Shown here piece by piece: positions 17,773 to 25,451 of a stretch of DNA of 64,000 bases. Both the position numbers and the translations under genes were made by a program. This DNA is from Streptomyces sp. SM10 (GTDB lineage: Bacteria; Actinomycetota; Actinomycetes; Streptomycetales; Streptomycetaceae): NCBI RefSeq assembly GCF_002910915.1, contig NZ_NEUF01000092.1, forward strand, positions 1 through 64,000, in the 5' to 3' direction. Numbering within the stretch: the stretch's first letter is position 1; every line of letters starts with the position of its first letter. The notes under the pieces were generated by a model that had not been told where the DNA came from, did no database searches, and saw only the letters and a list, made by a program, of their open reading frames with translations.

Positions 17773-17814
17773 CCGCACGGGCCGGGGCCGGGCGGGCTGT
17801 CCCGGCCCGTGCGG
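17773..17814 (-). terminator. Terminator between flotillin operon and ATPase operon
   Basis: Two perfect 14-base arms (17773-17786 and 17801-17814) lie just past the flotillin stop codon. It separates the OB-fold/flotillin unit from the ATPase/RCK unit, making two transcripts. Confidence 0.75.
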
Positions 17815-17828
17815 CGGTACCGGGGGTG

Positions 17829-19949
17829 TCAGGCGACGGGCGACCCGCTGTGCCGGGCCTTCCCGTTCGCCGAAGGCGTCCCCGCGCCGGTCAGGGACGA
17901 CACGGTCATCCCCGCCAGTCCCAGCTCCTCCGCCGCGGCGAGCAGCTGCTTCACCTGTCCCGAGGCCGCCCCGGGCGACCCCATCAGCCGGGTCAGCAGG
18001 GCCGACACCGTCAGGTTCTGCACGTCCCCCGTGGAGAGCGATCCCAGCACCCGCGTCAGGTCCTCGGTGAACGTCCCCCGGCCGTCGAGCCAGGGCCCGG
18101 CCAGGGCGCGGGCCGTCTTCGAGTTGTCCACGAACCCGTCCATGCTCCGGCCCATGGAGACCGAGGAGATGAGACGGTCGAAGAAGACCGAGTCGCCACC
18201 GACGATGTCGATGTCCGCGTGCTCCAGCCCCGTCGCCAGGACCGTCGCCTGTGCCTCGGCGACCTGCCGCTGCACGTCGAACTCCGCCAGCCGGATCTCC
18301 TTCTCGGCGTCCAGCCGCAGCCGGTACTCCTCGTGTCCGCGGGAGGCGTCGTCGAGCGCGGCCATCGCCGCGGCCTTCTGGGTCAGGCCCTCCGCCTCGG
18401 CCTTCAGCTTCTCGCCGATCATCGCCGCGTCCGCCACGGCCTGTGCCTGGGTGCCCTCGGCGGCCGCCAGGGCCTTCAGACGGGCCCCTTCCGCCTCCGC
18501 CTTCAGCCGGGCCTCCGTCGCCTGCGCCTCCGCGCGGCCCGCCTTCTCCGTGACCTCGGCCTCGGCGTCCCGGACCTGGACGTCCGCGAGCCCTGCCGCG
18601 GCGCTCTCCGCCTGGATGCCTTCCGCGAGCCGCAGCTTCGCCTGTGCGTCGAGGTCGGCGGTCTTGAGCCGGGCGTCCGCGAGCGTCAGCTGCTCGGCGG
18701 CCAGGTGGACCGCCGCCGCCTCCGCGGCCTCGGCCGCCTTGATGTCCTTGACCAGCTTCTCCTGCGCCTCGGCCTCCGCCGCGATGATGATCGACCTGCG
18801 GGTGCGCTCCGACTCCTCGACGGACCGCAGGGTCAGGATCGACTCCTCCTGCTCGGCGACCGTACGGTCCACGGCGATCCGCTCCCGGATGACGTCGGCG
18901 ACCTCACGGCGTTCTGCCTCGACCTCCTTGGTCGCGGCGATCCGGTTCAGCTCGGTCTCGCGCTCGCGCCCGATGACCTCCAGCAGACGGTCCTTCTCGA
19001 TGCGCTCGTTCTCCACCGCGATGACCCGCTCGCGGTTCTTCTGCGCGACCGCGATCTCACGGGCCTGGTTCTCCCGCTGGATGCCGAGCTGTTCCTCGGT
19101 GCGGAGGAACGCCCCCTGCGCACCGAGCCGCTCCTCCTCCTGCACCCGGGCGGTCGCCGCCTCCTCACGGGCCCGCAGGGTGTCGACCTCGCGGCGCTGC
19201 TTGATCTCGGCCTCGGACTGCCGGCGCTCCAGCTCCAGGATGGTCTCCCGGGCGTCGACGTCCTGCCGGGTGATCTCCTTCTGCTCGGTGCGCTGGAACT
19301 CGTTGGTCCGCACGTGCTCGATCGCCGTCAGTTCGGTGATCTTCCGGATGCCCTGCGCGTCAAGGATGTTGGCGCCGTCGAGCTGCGCCATCGGCGTCTG
19401 CTCGAGGAAGTCGATCGCGGCGTCGTCGAGGTGGTAGCCGTTCAGGTCGGTCCCGATGACCCGGATGATCCGGTCCCGGAACTCCTCGCGCTTGGTGTAC
19501 AGGTCGACGAAGTCGAGCTGCTTGCCGACGGTCTTGAGCGCTTCGGAGAACTTCGCCGCGAAGAACTCCTGGATGGCGTCCTTGTCGCTGGCGCGCCCGG
19601 TGCCGATGGCCTGCGCGACCTTGATGACGTCCTCGACGGTCTTGTTGACCCGGACGAAGAAGGTGATGTGGATGTCCGCCCGGATGTTGTCCTGGCAGAT
19701 CAGGCCCTCGCGGCCGGTACGGCGGATCTCGATGGTCTTCACCGAGATGTCCATGGTCTCGGCCTTGTGCAGCACCGGAAGCACCACGGCGCCGGTGAAG
19801 GTGACGTCGACCTTCTTGGTCTTGGAGATGATCAGCGCCTTCCCCTGCTCGACCTTGCGGAAGAGCCGGGTGATGACGAAGACCAGTGCGACGGTGATGA
19901 GCAGGACAACGGCGACGAGCACGCCGATGCCCCAGGAGATGGCATCCAT
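17829..19949 (-). CDS. Flotillin (SPFH/band-7 protein, YqiK-like)
   Basis: This 706-residue flotillin has one N-terminal membrane helix (IGVLVAVVLLITVALVFVI, about residues 8-26), an SPFH domain (about 30-210) with VEQGKALIISKTKKVDVTF, and a very long Ala/Glu/Arg coiled coil (about 220-590). A C-terminal region with AEELGLAGMTVSSLTG follows. The ATG at 19949 is chosen because the membrane helix follows at once and AAGGA lies five bases upstream. Flotillins scaffold membrane microdomains. The upstream gene encodes an OB-fold membrane partner, matching the YqiJ-YqiK arrangement of E. coli. The gap to it is 101 bp. The coiled coil is longer than in the second flotillin of this window. Confidence 0.93.
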   Translation of the reverse strand: MDAISWGIGVLVAVVLLITVALVFVITRLFRKVEQGKALIISKTKKVDVTFTGAVVLPVLHKAETMDISVKTIEIRRTGREGLICQDNIRADIHITFFVRVNKTVEDVIKVAQAIGTGRASDKDAIQEFFAAKFSEALKTVGKQLDFVDLYTKREEFRDRIIRVIGTDLNGYHLDDAAIDFLEQTPMAQLDGANILDAQGIRKITELTAIEHVRTNEFQRTEQKEITRQDVDARETILELERRQSEAEIKQRREVDTLRAREEAATARVQEEERLGAQGAFLRTEEQLGIQRENQAREIAVAQKNRERVIAVENERIEKDRLLEVIGRERETELNRIAATKEVEAERREVADVIRERIAVDRTVAEQEESILTLRSVEESERTRRSIIIAAEAEAQEKLVKDIKAAEAAEAAAVHLAAEQLTLADARLKTADLDAQAKLRLAEGIQAESAAAGLADVQVRDAEAEVTEKAGRAEAQATEARLKAEAEGARLKALAAAEGTQAQAVADAAMIGEKLKAEAEGLTQKAAAMAALDDASRGHEEYRLRLDAEKEIRLAEFDVQRQVAEAQATVLATGLEHADIDIVGGDSVFFDRLISSVSMGRSMDGFVDNSKTARALAGPWLDGRGTFTEDLTRVLGSLSTGDVQNLTVSALLTRLMGSPGAASGQVKQLLAAAEELGLAGMTVSSLTGAGTPSANGKARHSGSPVA

Positions 19950-20050
19950 GTCAGTCCTTGGCGGCTGGTGGGACGTACGAAGTGGGAAGGGGCCCCGCAT
20001 GACGGCATGCGGAACCACGGGCCCGGGGCCCGGAAGGCGGGGAGCCGGGG

Positions 20051-20689
20051 TCAGCCGGCGGTGCGTGGCAGCGGGCGCGGGGCGAGCGCCGCGTCGTACG
20101 GCGAGACCCAGAAGAACTCGCCGTCGGCGTCGTACGCGTAGAGGAGCCCCGTGCTGCCGTAGGCGAACACCTCGGCCGGTCCTGACGGCCGCAGCGGCTG
20201 TCTCACCTGCACGATGGCGGTCGAACCGTCAGCCGCCGCGACCTCGGCCTGGCCGAAGTCGGTGCTGACGGACCCGGTCCGGATCGTGCAGACCTGGCCG
20301 ACGAAGTCCTCCCGGGACGGTGGAGGTTCCGCGGGGAAGAACCGGCGGAATCGGCGTACGAGCATGCGGACCACCCCCCAGGCGATCAGAAGCGCACCCG
20401 CCAGGACGGCGAGGTGGAGAGCGGCCCGCGCGGTACCGGTGGCTCCGCTGCGGAGCACCAGGACCGAGCCGGCCAGGCCGGCGAACCAGGCGACGGCGAC
20501 GAACAGCGACACCGACACGGAGACGGGCACCCCGCCGAAGCCGACCGCATCGCTGTCGAGGTCGGTGTCGAAGGATTCGGGTGCGGCGGCTCCGGCCAGC
20601 ACCAGCAGCCAGAAGCAGACGACGACCACCAGGGCGGCGCCGAGGACGACGGCCGGGAAGGCGACTGCTGCGGAAAGGAATTCGGTCAT
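20051..20689 (-). CDS. YqiJ/NfeD-like membrane OB-fold protein
   Basis: This 212-residue protein has hydrophobic segments at about 5-33, 57-77 and 82-105 and a C-terminal soluble domain beginning PPSREDFVGQVCTIRTGSV, the start of an NfeD/YqiJ-type OB fold. The ATG at 20689 follows GGGGGTGG. The gene is directly upstream of a flotillin on the same strand, the arrangement always seen for NfeD-like proteins, which interact with SPFH partners in the membrane. The upstream region carries three perfect dyads and a tandem repeat shared with no other gene here, except for one palindrome that recurs before the second such operon. Confidence 0.85.
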   Translation of the reverse strand: MTEFLSAAVAFPAVVLGAALVVVVCFWLLVLAGAAAPESFDTDLDSDAVGFGGVPVSVSVSLFVAVAWFAGLAGSVLVLRSGATGTARAALHLAVLAGALLIAWGVVRMLVRRFRRFFPAEPPPSREDFVGQVCTIRTGSVSTDFGQAEVAAADGSTAIVQVRQPLRPSGPAEVFAYGSTGLLYAYDADGEFFWVSPYDAALAPRPLPRTAG

Positions 20690-20767
20690 CCGGCCCACCC
20701 CCTGTGACGCGACACGCTGTACGGTCCGGGGGACAGGGCGGTGGCGGTGGTCGGCGGGGCACCGGCG

Positions 20768-20793
20768 CTGCGACACCGCGAACGGTGTCGCAG
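20768..20793. promoter_or_regulatory. 11-bp perfect dyad CTGCGACACCG, upstream of OB-fold/flotillin operon
   Basis: CTGCGACACCG (20768-20778), a CGAA loop, and its exact complement (20783-20793). It sits 79-104 bases upstream of the OB-fold gene start, so it could be a leader hairpin or an operator. Confidence 0.5.
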
Positions 20794-20804
20794 CAACCGG
20801 TTCC

Positions 20805-20856
20805 TTCCCCCGTGTTCCCCCGTGTTCCCCCGTGCTTCCCCCGTGCTTCCCCCGTG
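20805..20856. repeat. Five tandem TTCCCCCGTG units
   Basis: There are three adjacent 10-base copies (20805-20834), then two more each preceded by an extra C (20836-20845 and 20847-20856). The array lies in the divergent intergenic region between the OB-fold gene and the PucR-type regulator gene, on the side of the former. It has roughly one unit per helical turn, a spacing that would place protein contacts on one face. Confidence 0.85.
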
Positions 20857-20898
20857 TGCTGCTGGACCGATCGTGACAGTCGGAGCCCTCTCGGCGCA

Positions 20899-20915
20899 CT
20901 GCCGGAACCCGGCAG
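20899..20915. promoter_or_regulatory. Palindrome CTGCCGGAACCCGGCAG, copy 1
   Basis: Seven-base arms CTGCCGG/CCGGCAG lie around AAC, 89 bases before the PucR-type regulator start and 210 bases before the OB-fold gene start. The identical 17-mer, and the A before it, recur at 33837-33853 upstream of the second OB-fold/flotillin operon. Confidence 0.6.
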
Positions 20916-20928
20916 GCTTCGTGGGTGC

Positions 20929-20951
20929 CGGCTGCCGGGCACCGGCAGCCG
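20929..20951. promoter_or_regulatory. 10-bp perfect dyad CGGCTGCCGG upstream of PucR-type gene
   Basis: CGGCTGCCGG (20929-20938), spacer GCA, CCGGCAGCCG (20942-20951). It lies about 50 bases before the regulator start codon. The core GCCGG/CCGGC echoes the neighbouring palindrome at 20899, so both may be sites for one protein. Confidence 0.5.
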
Positions 20952-21003
20952 GTTCCGCGCGTTGGGGAGGTGACAGAGCTGTTGAGGTACGGAGGAGTGC
21001 ACC

Positions 21004-22068
21004 GTGGAGCCCGAGATCCCCGAGAGGTTCCTGGAGGGCTATGCCCGCATCCTGTCCGAGGTCGCGGAGACCGGCCGCCGGCTCACCCGGGACGAGCTGG
21101 AGGCGCGGCGCACCCTGGGACGTGAGGCCGCGGAGGCCGGACACCAGCTGCGTGCCCTGGTGCGCAGTCATCTCGCTGAGACCCGCGCCGGCTGGCCGCA
21201 CCCGTCGTCGGGCGCCGTCGCCGCGGATGCCGTCCTGGGTGCGGTGGAGCAGGCCGTCGACGCCTTCGCGGAGGGCTTCGAGCGGGCCCAGCGCCTCACC
21301 GTGCGGCGCGAGGAGGCGGCGCGGCGGGAGTTCATCGATGACCTGCTGTACGGGCGCAGCGACCTGGGCAGGCTCGCGGAGCGCGCCACCCGGTTCGGGC
21401 TGAGGCTCTCGCGGGCCCACGCCGTCGCCGTGGCGGCGGGCCCCGAGGCGTACACCGAGTCCGACGCCGTGCCCCGCAGCGTGGAGTCGGCGCTGCTCGC
21501 GCGCTTCGGCGGCCGGAAGATCCTGCTGACGACGAAGGACGGACGCCTCGTCTGCATAGCCCCCGGCAGCCAGCCGGACGTCCTGCGGTACTTCGCCAAG
21601 CAGGCCCATGCCGCGACGGACGGCGGCGTGGTGGCGGTCGGCCGGCCGCACCGCGGTCCCGGCGGGGTGGTCCACTCGTACGACGAGGCGCTGGACGCCC
21701 TGGACCTGGCGCAGCGGATGGGGCTCGACGACCCGGTGCTGTACGCCGCCGATCTGCTGGTCTATCCGGTGCTGACCAGGGACCGGCAGGCGATGGCCGA
21801 TCTGGTGCGCAGCGAGCTCGGGCCGCTCAGGCAGGCGCGGGGCGGCGCGGAACCCCTGCTGCGGACCCTGTCGGTCTACTTCGACGCGGGCTGCGTGGCC
21901 GCCGAGACGGCCCGCCGTCTGTCGCTCAGCGTCCGCGCGCTGACGTACCGGCTGGAGCGGATACACCAGTTGACCGGATCCGACCCCGCCGACCCCGCGC
22001 ACCGCTACACCCTGCAGACGGCGGTGATCGGCGCCCGGCTGCTGGACTGGCCCGCGACCGAGATCTGA
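21004..22068 (+). CDS. PucR/CdaR-type transcriptional regulator
   Basis: This 354-residue protein has an N-terminal helical region, a central GGDEF-like alpha/beta domain (about 120-240) and a C-terminal PucR-type helix-turn-helix (about 290-345: CVAAETARRLSLSVRALTYRLERIHQLTG). The GTG at 21004 follows GGAGG seven bases upstream. It is divergent from the OB-fold/flotillin operon, and the 314 bp between them hold three dyads and a tandem repeat. The simplest reading is that it controls itself and that operon. The signal sensed is unknown. Relatives respond to purine degradation products or sugars, but sensor domains differ widely. Confidence 0.85.
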   Translation: MEPEIPERFLEGYARILSEVAETGRRLTRDELEARRTLGREAAEAGHQLRALVRSHLAETRAGWPHPSSGAVAADAVLGAVEQAVDAFAEGFERAQRLTVRREEAARREFIDDLLYGRSDLGRLAERATRFGLRLSRAHAVAVAAGPEAYTESDAVPRSVESALLARFGGRKILLTTKDGRLVCIAPGSQPDVLRYFAKQAHAATDGGVVAVGRPHRGPGGVVHSYDEALDALDLAQRMGLDDPVLYAADLLVYPVLTRDRQAMADLVRSELGPLRQARGGAEPLLRTLSVYFDAGCVAAETARRLSLSVRALTYRLERIHQLTGSDPADPAHRYTLQTAVIGARLLDWPATEI

Positions 22069-22103
22069 CGGCCGGCGGGCGCCCGGGCGAGCGCCGACCG
22101 TGG

Positions 22104-22136
22104 GGCGTACGGGCCGAGGGCTCCGGTCCGTACGCC
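22104..22136. terminator. Hairpin between convergent PucR-type and terB-like genes
   Basis: GGCGTACGG (22104-22112) pairs with CCGTACGCC (22128-22136). It lies in the 79 bp between the stop codons of two convergent genes. Confidence 0.5.
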
Positions 22137-22147
22137 TGGGCAGCGCC

Positions 22148-22603
22148 CTACAGGTCGAACTCGTGCGGCGGCAGGTCGAGTGCGAAGCACGCCTCACGCA
22201 CGACGGCCTGCTCCGACTTGTCGAAATCGCCGTCGGCGCCCCCGATGACGATGCCGATCTGGATGACGGCACGCGCCTCGGCGGGCTTCTTCTTCGCCTT
22301 GCCGATCTCCTGGAGCACGCTGACCTTGCCGAAGGCGAAGTCCGCGGTCAGCTTGTCCACGTAGGCGTTGAACCGGCGCTGCAGGTCGTCCGCCGGGAAG
22401 TTCTGCAGGACGTCGTTGGTGGCGATCAGCGAGGCGACGCGCTGCCGCTCGGACGGGTCGATGGAACCGTCGGCCGCGGAGACCAGGGCACACATGGCCA
22501 TGCTCGCGTCCCGGAACGCCCCGCTCTTCAGGTCGTTCTTCTTCGCCTCCAGCTGCGTCTGCATCGTCGACGCGGATTCCTTGATCCGATCCCAAAGGGC
22601 CAT
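22148..22603 (-). CDS. TerB-family tellurite-resistance/stress protein
   Basis: This 151-residue all-helical protein is of the TerB family, with the two acidic metal-binding loops ALVSAADGSIDPSERQRV and GIVIGGADGDFDKSEQAV typical of TerB domains. GGAGACGTC precedes the ATG. TerB proteins bind the inner membrane face and work with TerC-like proteins and AAA/vWA systems in phage, metal or colicin stress. No TerC, D or E gene is in this window. The upstream region, shared with the divergent blaI-like gene, holds two perfect copies of a 28-bp repeat. The gene may be unrelated functionally to that neighbour. Confidence 0.88.
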   Translation of the reverse strand: MALWDRIKESASTMQTQLEAKKNDLKSGAFRDASMAMCALVSAADGSIDPSERQRVASLIATNDVLQNFPADDLQRRFNAYVDKLTADFAFGKVSVLQEIGKAKKKPAEARAVIQIGIVIGGADGDFDKSEQAVVREACFALDLPPHEFDL

Positions 22604-22618
22604 GACGTCTCCATACGT

Positions 22619-22679
22619 TGCGTTGACTGTGGTGCGTTGGCTGTGGTGCGTTGACTGTGGTGCGTTGGCTGTGGTGCGG
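22619..22679. repeat. 28-bp direct repeat, two perfect copies
   Basis: The unit is two 14-mers, TGCGTTGACTGTGG and TGCGTTGGCTGTGG, repeated as a pair twice (22619-22674), followed by TGCGG. It lies in the promoter region between the divergent terB-like and blaI-like genes. Confidence 0.9.
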
Positions 22680-22692
22680 CAACCACTCGAAC

Positions 22693-22708
22693 TCTACAAC
22701 TGTGTAGA
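22693..22708. promoter_or_regulatory. BlaI-type operator TCTACA-N4-TGTAGA
   Basis: A perfect 6-base dyad with TACA/TGTA cores, the half-sites of BlaI/MecI repressors, lies 63-78 bases before the blaI-like start. Autoregulation of the BlaI/M56 operon is likely. Confidence 0.65.
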
Positions 22709-22770
22709 AGAGCGGTGGGTGGACGGCGGTGGGCGGGCCGGACGCCGGCCCCCTCAGTAGGATGCGGCGG

Positions 22771-23217
22771 ATGAACAGGCCCACAGGCACGGACGACGAC
22801 GGCGCCCCGGACGGCCCACGGCTGCCCCGGCGCGGCCAGGGACAGCTGGAGTCCCAGGTCCTGACCGTGCTGTGCTCCGCGGTCGGCCCCGCCACGGCCG
22901 GATGGGTGCAGGAGCACCTAGACGGTGATCTCGCCTACACCACCGTCATCACGATCCTCTCCCGCCTCTACGCGAAGAACGCCGTGACCCGCACCCGGCA
23001 GGGCCGCTCCTACGTCTGGACCCCCGCGTCCGACGAGGCGGGCCTCGCCGCCCTGCGGATGCGCCGGGTCCTGGACGGCGAGCGCGACAGGGAGGCCGTC
23101 CTCGCGCGCTTCGTCTCCGCGCTCTCCCCGGGCGACGAGGCCAGGCTCCGCGCGCTGCTCTCCCGCGCCGCCGACACCTCCGGCCCCCACGACGACTCCG
23201 CAGCTCCGGAAGGCTGA
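22771..23217 (+). CDS. BlaI/MecI/CopY-family transcriptional repressor
   Basis: This repressor of about 148 residues has the winged-helix core GQLESQVLTVLCSA...TAGWVQEHLDGDLAYTTVITILSRLYAKNAVTRTRQGRSYVW that defines the BlaI family, and a helical dimerisation tail. The start is taken as the ATG at 22771; ATGs at 22762 and 22729 are also possible. The M56 metallopeptidase gene follows after 11 bp. In the known paradigm, the membrane sensor activates proteolysis that removes the repressor. The dyad at 22693-22708 is the likely operator. No beta-lactamase gene is nearby, so the regulon must lie elsewhere. Confidence 0.88.
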   Translation: MNRPTGTDDDGAPDGPRLPRRGQGQLESQVLTVLCSAVGPATAGWVQEHLDGDLAYTTVITILSRLYAKNAVTRTRQGRSYVWTPASDEAGLAALRMRRVLDGERDREAVLARFVSALSPGDEARLRALLSRAADTSGPHDDSAAPEG

Positions 23218-23228
23218 GAGCCACCACG

Positions 23229-24182
23229 ATGGGCGTCTTCGTCTACCTGCCACTCGTCCTGCCGCTGACCGCACTGCCCATGGCACGCCTCGCCGAACAG
23301 CATCTGCACCCGAGGAGTGCCACCAGGCTGCTGGCCGCCGTTGGCTCGACGCTGGCCCTGTGCAGCACCCTGTGCCTGGCCCTGCTCATGGTCGTCGGCA
23401 CGGCTCAACTCCCCGGCAATCCGCTGCCCGACGGCTGGTCGGACCCCGAGGTGCGCGCCACGGTGCCGTACGACGAGAAGGCGGGCCTGGTCGCGATCGG
23501 CGTCCTGGGGGCGGTCCTGGCGGCCTGCGGCTCCACCCTGCTGCGCCACACCAGGACCCGGGCCCACGCGGCCCGCGCCCTGCCGCCGTCCGCCGGACGC
23601 GGCGGCCGCGGGGACCTCGCGGTGGTCCCGTCCTCCGACCCGTACGCGTACGCCCTGCCGGGGCGGCGCGGGAGGGACGGGCGGGTCGTCGTCTCCACCG
23701 CGATGCTGGAGTGCCTGGACGCCGGCGAACGCCGTGCGCTCGTCGCCCATGAACGCGCACACCTGGCGGGCCGCCATCACCGCTACCTGCTGGTGACCCA
23801 ACTGGCGGCGCGCGCCAACCCGTTCCTCCTGCCCCTGCGCACGGCGGTGGCGTACAGCACCGAGCGCTGGGCGGACGAGGAGGCGGCGTGCGCGGTGGGC
23901 AGCCGCCGTGCCGTCGCCACGGCGGTCGGCAGGGCGGCGCTGTTCTCGCACCGCCCGGCGGGGGCCGCCGTGCTCCCGTCCTTCGCGACGGCCGGCCCCG
24001 TCCCCCGCAGGGTCGCGGCGCTGCTGGACCCCGAGCCCTCGGGAGGGCTCTGGCCCCCGGCCGACCCGCATCTGGCGCTGGCGGCGGTGACCGCGACGGT
24101 CGGGACGGCGGCCTCGGCGCTGTCGTCGCTCAACGCGACGGTGACGCTCGTCTCCATCCTCCACGCGGCCACCCCGCTCTGA
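23229..24182 (+). CDS. M56-family membrane metallopeptidase (BlaR1-like)
   Basis: This 317-residue integral membrane protease has the zinc motif HERAH (in ALVAHERAHLAGRHH, near residue 178), N-terminal hydrophobic segments at about 1-20, 32-56 and 88-105, and another near the C-terminus (about 280-310). A DEEAACAVGSRR segment provides the third-ligand region. It lacks the C-terminal penicillin-binding sensor domain of staphylococcal BlaR1, as is usual in Streptomyces. It is cotranscribed with the blaI-like repressor. The expected role is cleavage leading to repressor removal in response to cell-wall stress. Confidence 0.88.
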   Translation: MGVFVYLPLVLPLTALPMARLAEQHLHPRSATRLLAAVGSTLALCSTLCLALLMVVGTAQLPGNPLPDGWSDPEVRATVPYDEKAGLVAIGVLGAVLAACGSTLLRHTRTRAHAARALPPSAGRGGRGDLAVVPSSDPYAYALPGRRGRDGRVVVSTAMLECLDAGERRALVAHERAHLAGRHHRYLLVTQLAARANPFLLPLRTAVAYSTERWADEEAACAVGSRRAVATAVGRAALFSHRPAGAAVLPSFATAGPVPRRVAALLDPEPSGGLWPPADPHLALAAVTATVGTAASALSSLNATVTLVSILHAATPL

Positions 24183-24201
24183 GTGGCCGCAACCGGTCGC
24201 C

Positions 24202-25449
24202 TCAGTCGGAGTCGCGCCCCGCGTGCTCCGGCGTGAGGTCGTCGTGCGACGGCATCGGCTGATCGCCCGCGAGGGACGGCTTCTTCCGCCTGCCGGCCAG
24301 TGCGGCCTGGAGCTTCGAGGCGACCGGTTCCGTCCACCGGGCGGTGAGCGGCCCGGCGATCACCAGGATCAGCACGTACGCGGTCGCGATGGGCCCGATC
24401 CGCGGTTCCGTGGCCACGGCCAGACCGGCGATGACGATCGAGAACTCCCCGCGCGCGACCAGCGTGCCGCCCGCACGCCAGCGGCCGCGCGGACCGATCC
24501 CGGCCCGCCGGGCGGCGTACCAGCCGGTGGCGATCTTCGTGAAGACCGTGACGATCGCCAGCAGCGCCGCCGGGAGCAGCACGGGCGGGATCTCCGCAGG
24601 ATCGGTGGACAGCCCGAAGAACACGAAGAAGACGGCGGCGAAGAGGTCCCGCAGGGGCGTCAGCAGCTTGCGCGCGCCCTCGGCGACCTCCCCGGAGAGG
24701 GCGATGCCCACGAGGAACGCGCCGACGGCGGCGGAGACCTGGAGCTGCTGGGCCACCCCGGCCACCAGGACGGTGAGCCCGAGGACGACGAGCAGCAGCA
24801 TCTCGGGGTTGTCGGACGACACCGCGCGGCTGATGAGCCGGCCGTGGCGCAGCGCCAGGTACAGCACGAAGCCGACCGTGCCGAGCGCGATCAGCAGCGC
24901 GACGCTGCCGCCGGCCAGACCGACCCCGGCCAGCATGGCGGTGAGCAGCGGCAGGTAGACCGCCATGGAGAGGTCCTCGATGACGAGGACCCCGAGGATG
25001 ACGGGCGTCTCGCGGTTGCCGAGCCGCCCCATGTCGGTCATCACCTTGGCGATCACGCCCGACGACGAGATCCAGGTGACACCCGCCAGGGCGACGGCGC
25101 CGACGGGGCCCCACCCGAGCATCAGTCCGGCCGCGGCACCGGGCGTCGCGTTGAGGACGAAGTCGACGGCCCCGGACGGGTACTGCGTCTTGAGACTGGT
25201 GACGAGCTCCGAGGCGCTGTACTCGAGCCCGAGGAGCAGCAGGAGCAGGATGACGCCGATCTCCGCCCCGATGGCGGTGAACTCCTCGCTGGCACCGAGT
25301 GGCAGCAGGCCGCCGTCCCCGAAGGCGAGTCCGGCCAGCAGGTACAGCGGGATCGGCGAGAGGCCTATCCGCCCGGCGAACCTCCCGATGATGCCGAGCC
25401 CGAGGATGACGGAGCCCAGCTCCACCAGGAGTGCGGTCGTGTCGTGCAT
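24202..25449 (-). CDS. Kef/KhtU-type K+(monovalent cation)/H+ antiporter
   Basis: This 415-residue CPA2-family antiporter has 12-13 hydrophobic segments. Recognisable stretches are GLSPIPLYLLAGLAFGDGG, LLLLGLEYSASELVT (the conserved acidic TM5 region), and VLVIEDLSMAVYLPLLTAMLAGVG (the ED pair of Kef-type proteins). There is no soluble RCK domain in the chain; that role is carried by the gene just upstream, whose stop lies two bases before this ATG. The pair matches KhtTU (YhaTU) of Bacillus, a K+ efflux system regulated by nucleotide binding to the KhtT subunit. It probably protects against osmotic or alkaline stress. Confidence 0.9.
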   Translation of the reverse strand: MHDTTALLVELGSVILGLGIIGRFAGRIGLSPIPLYLLAGLAFGDGGLLPLGASEEFTAIGAEIGVILLLLLLGLEYSASELVTSLKTQYPSGAVDFVLNATPGAAAGLMLGWGPVGAVALAGVTWISSSGVIAKVMTDMGRLGNRETPVILGVLVIEDLSMAVYLPLLTAMLAGVGLAGGSVALLIALGTVGFVLYLALRHGRLISRAVSSDNPEMLLLVVLGLTVLVAGVAQQLQVSAAVGAFLVGIALSGEVAEGARKLLTPLRDLFAAVFFVFFGLSTDPAEIPPVLLPAALLAIVTVFTKIATGWYAARRAGIGPRGRWRAGGTLVARGEFSIVIAGLAVATEPRIGPIATAYVLILVIAGPLTARWTEPVASKLQAALAGRRKKPSLAGDQPMPSHDDLTPEHAGRDSD

Positions 25450-25451
25450 GG

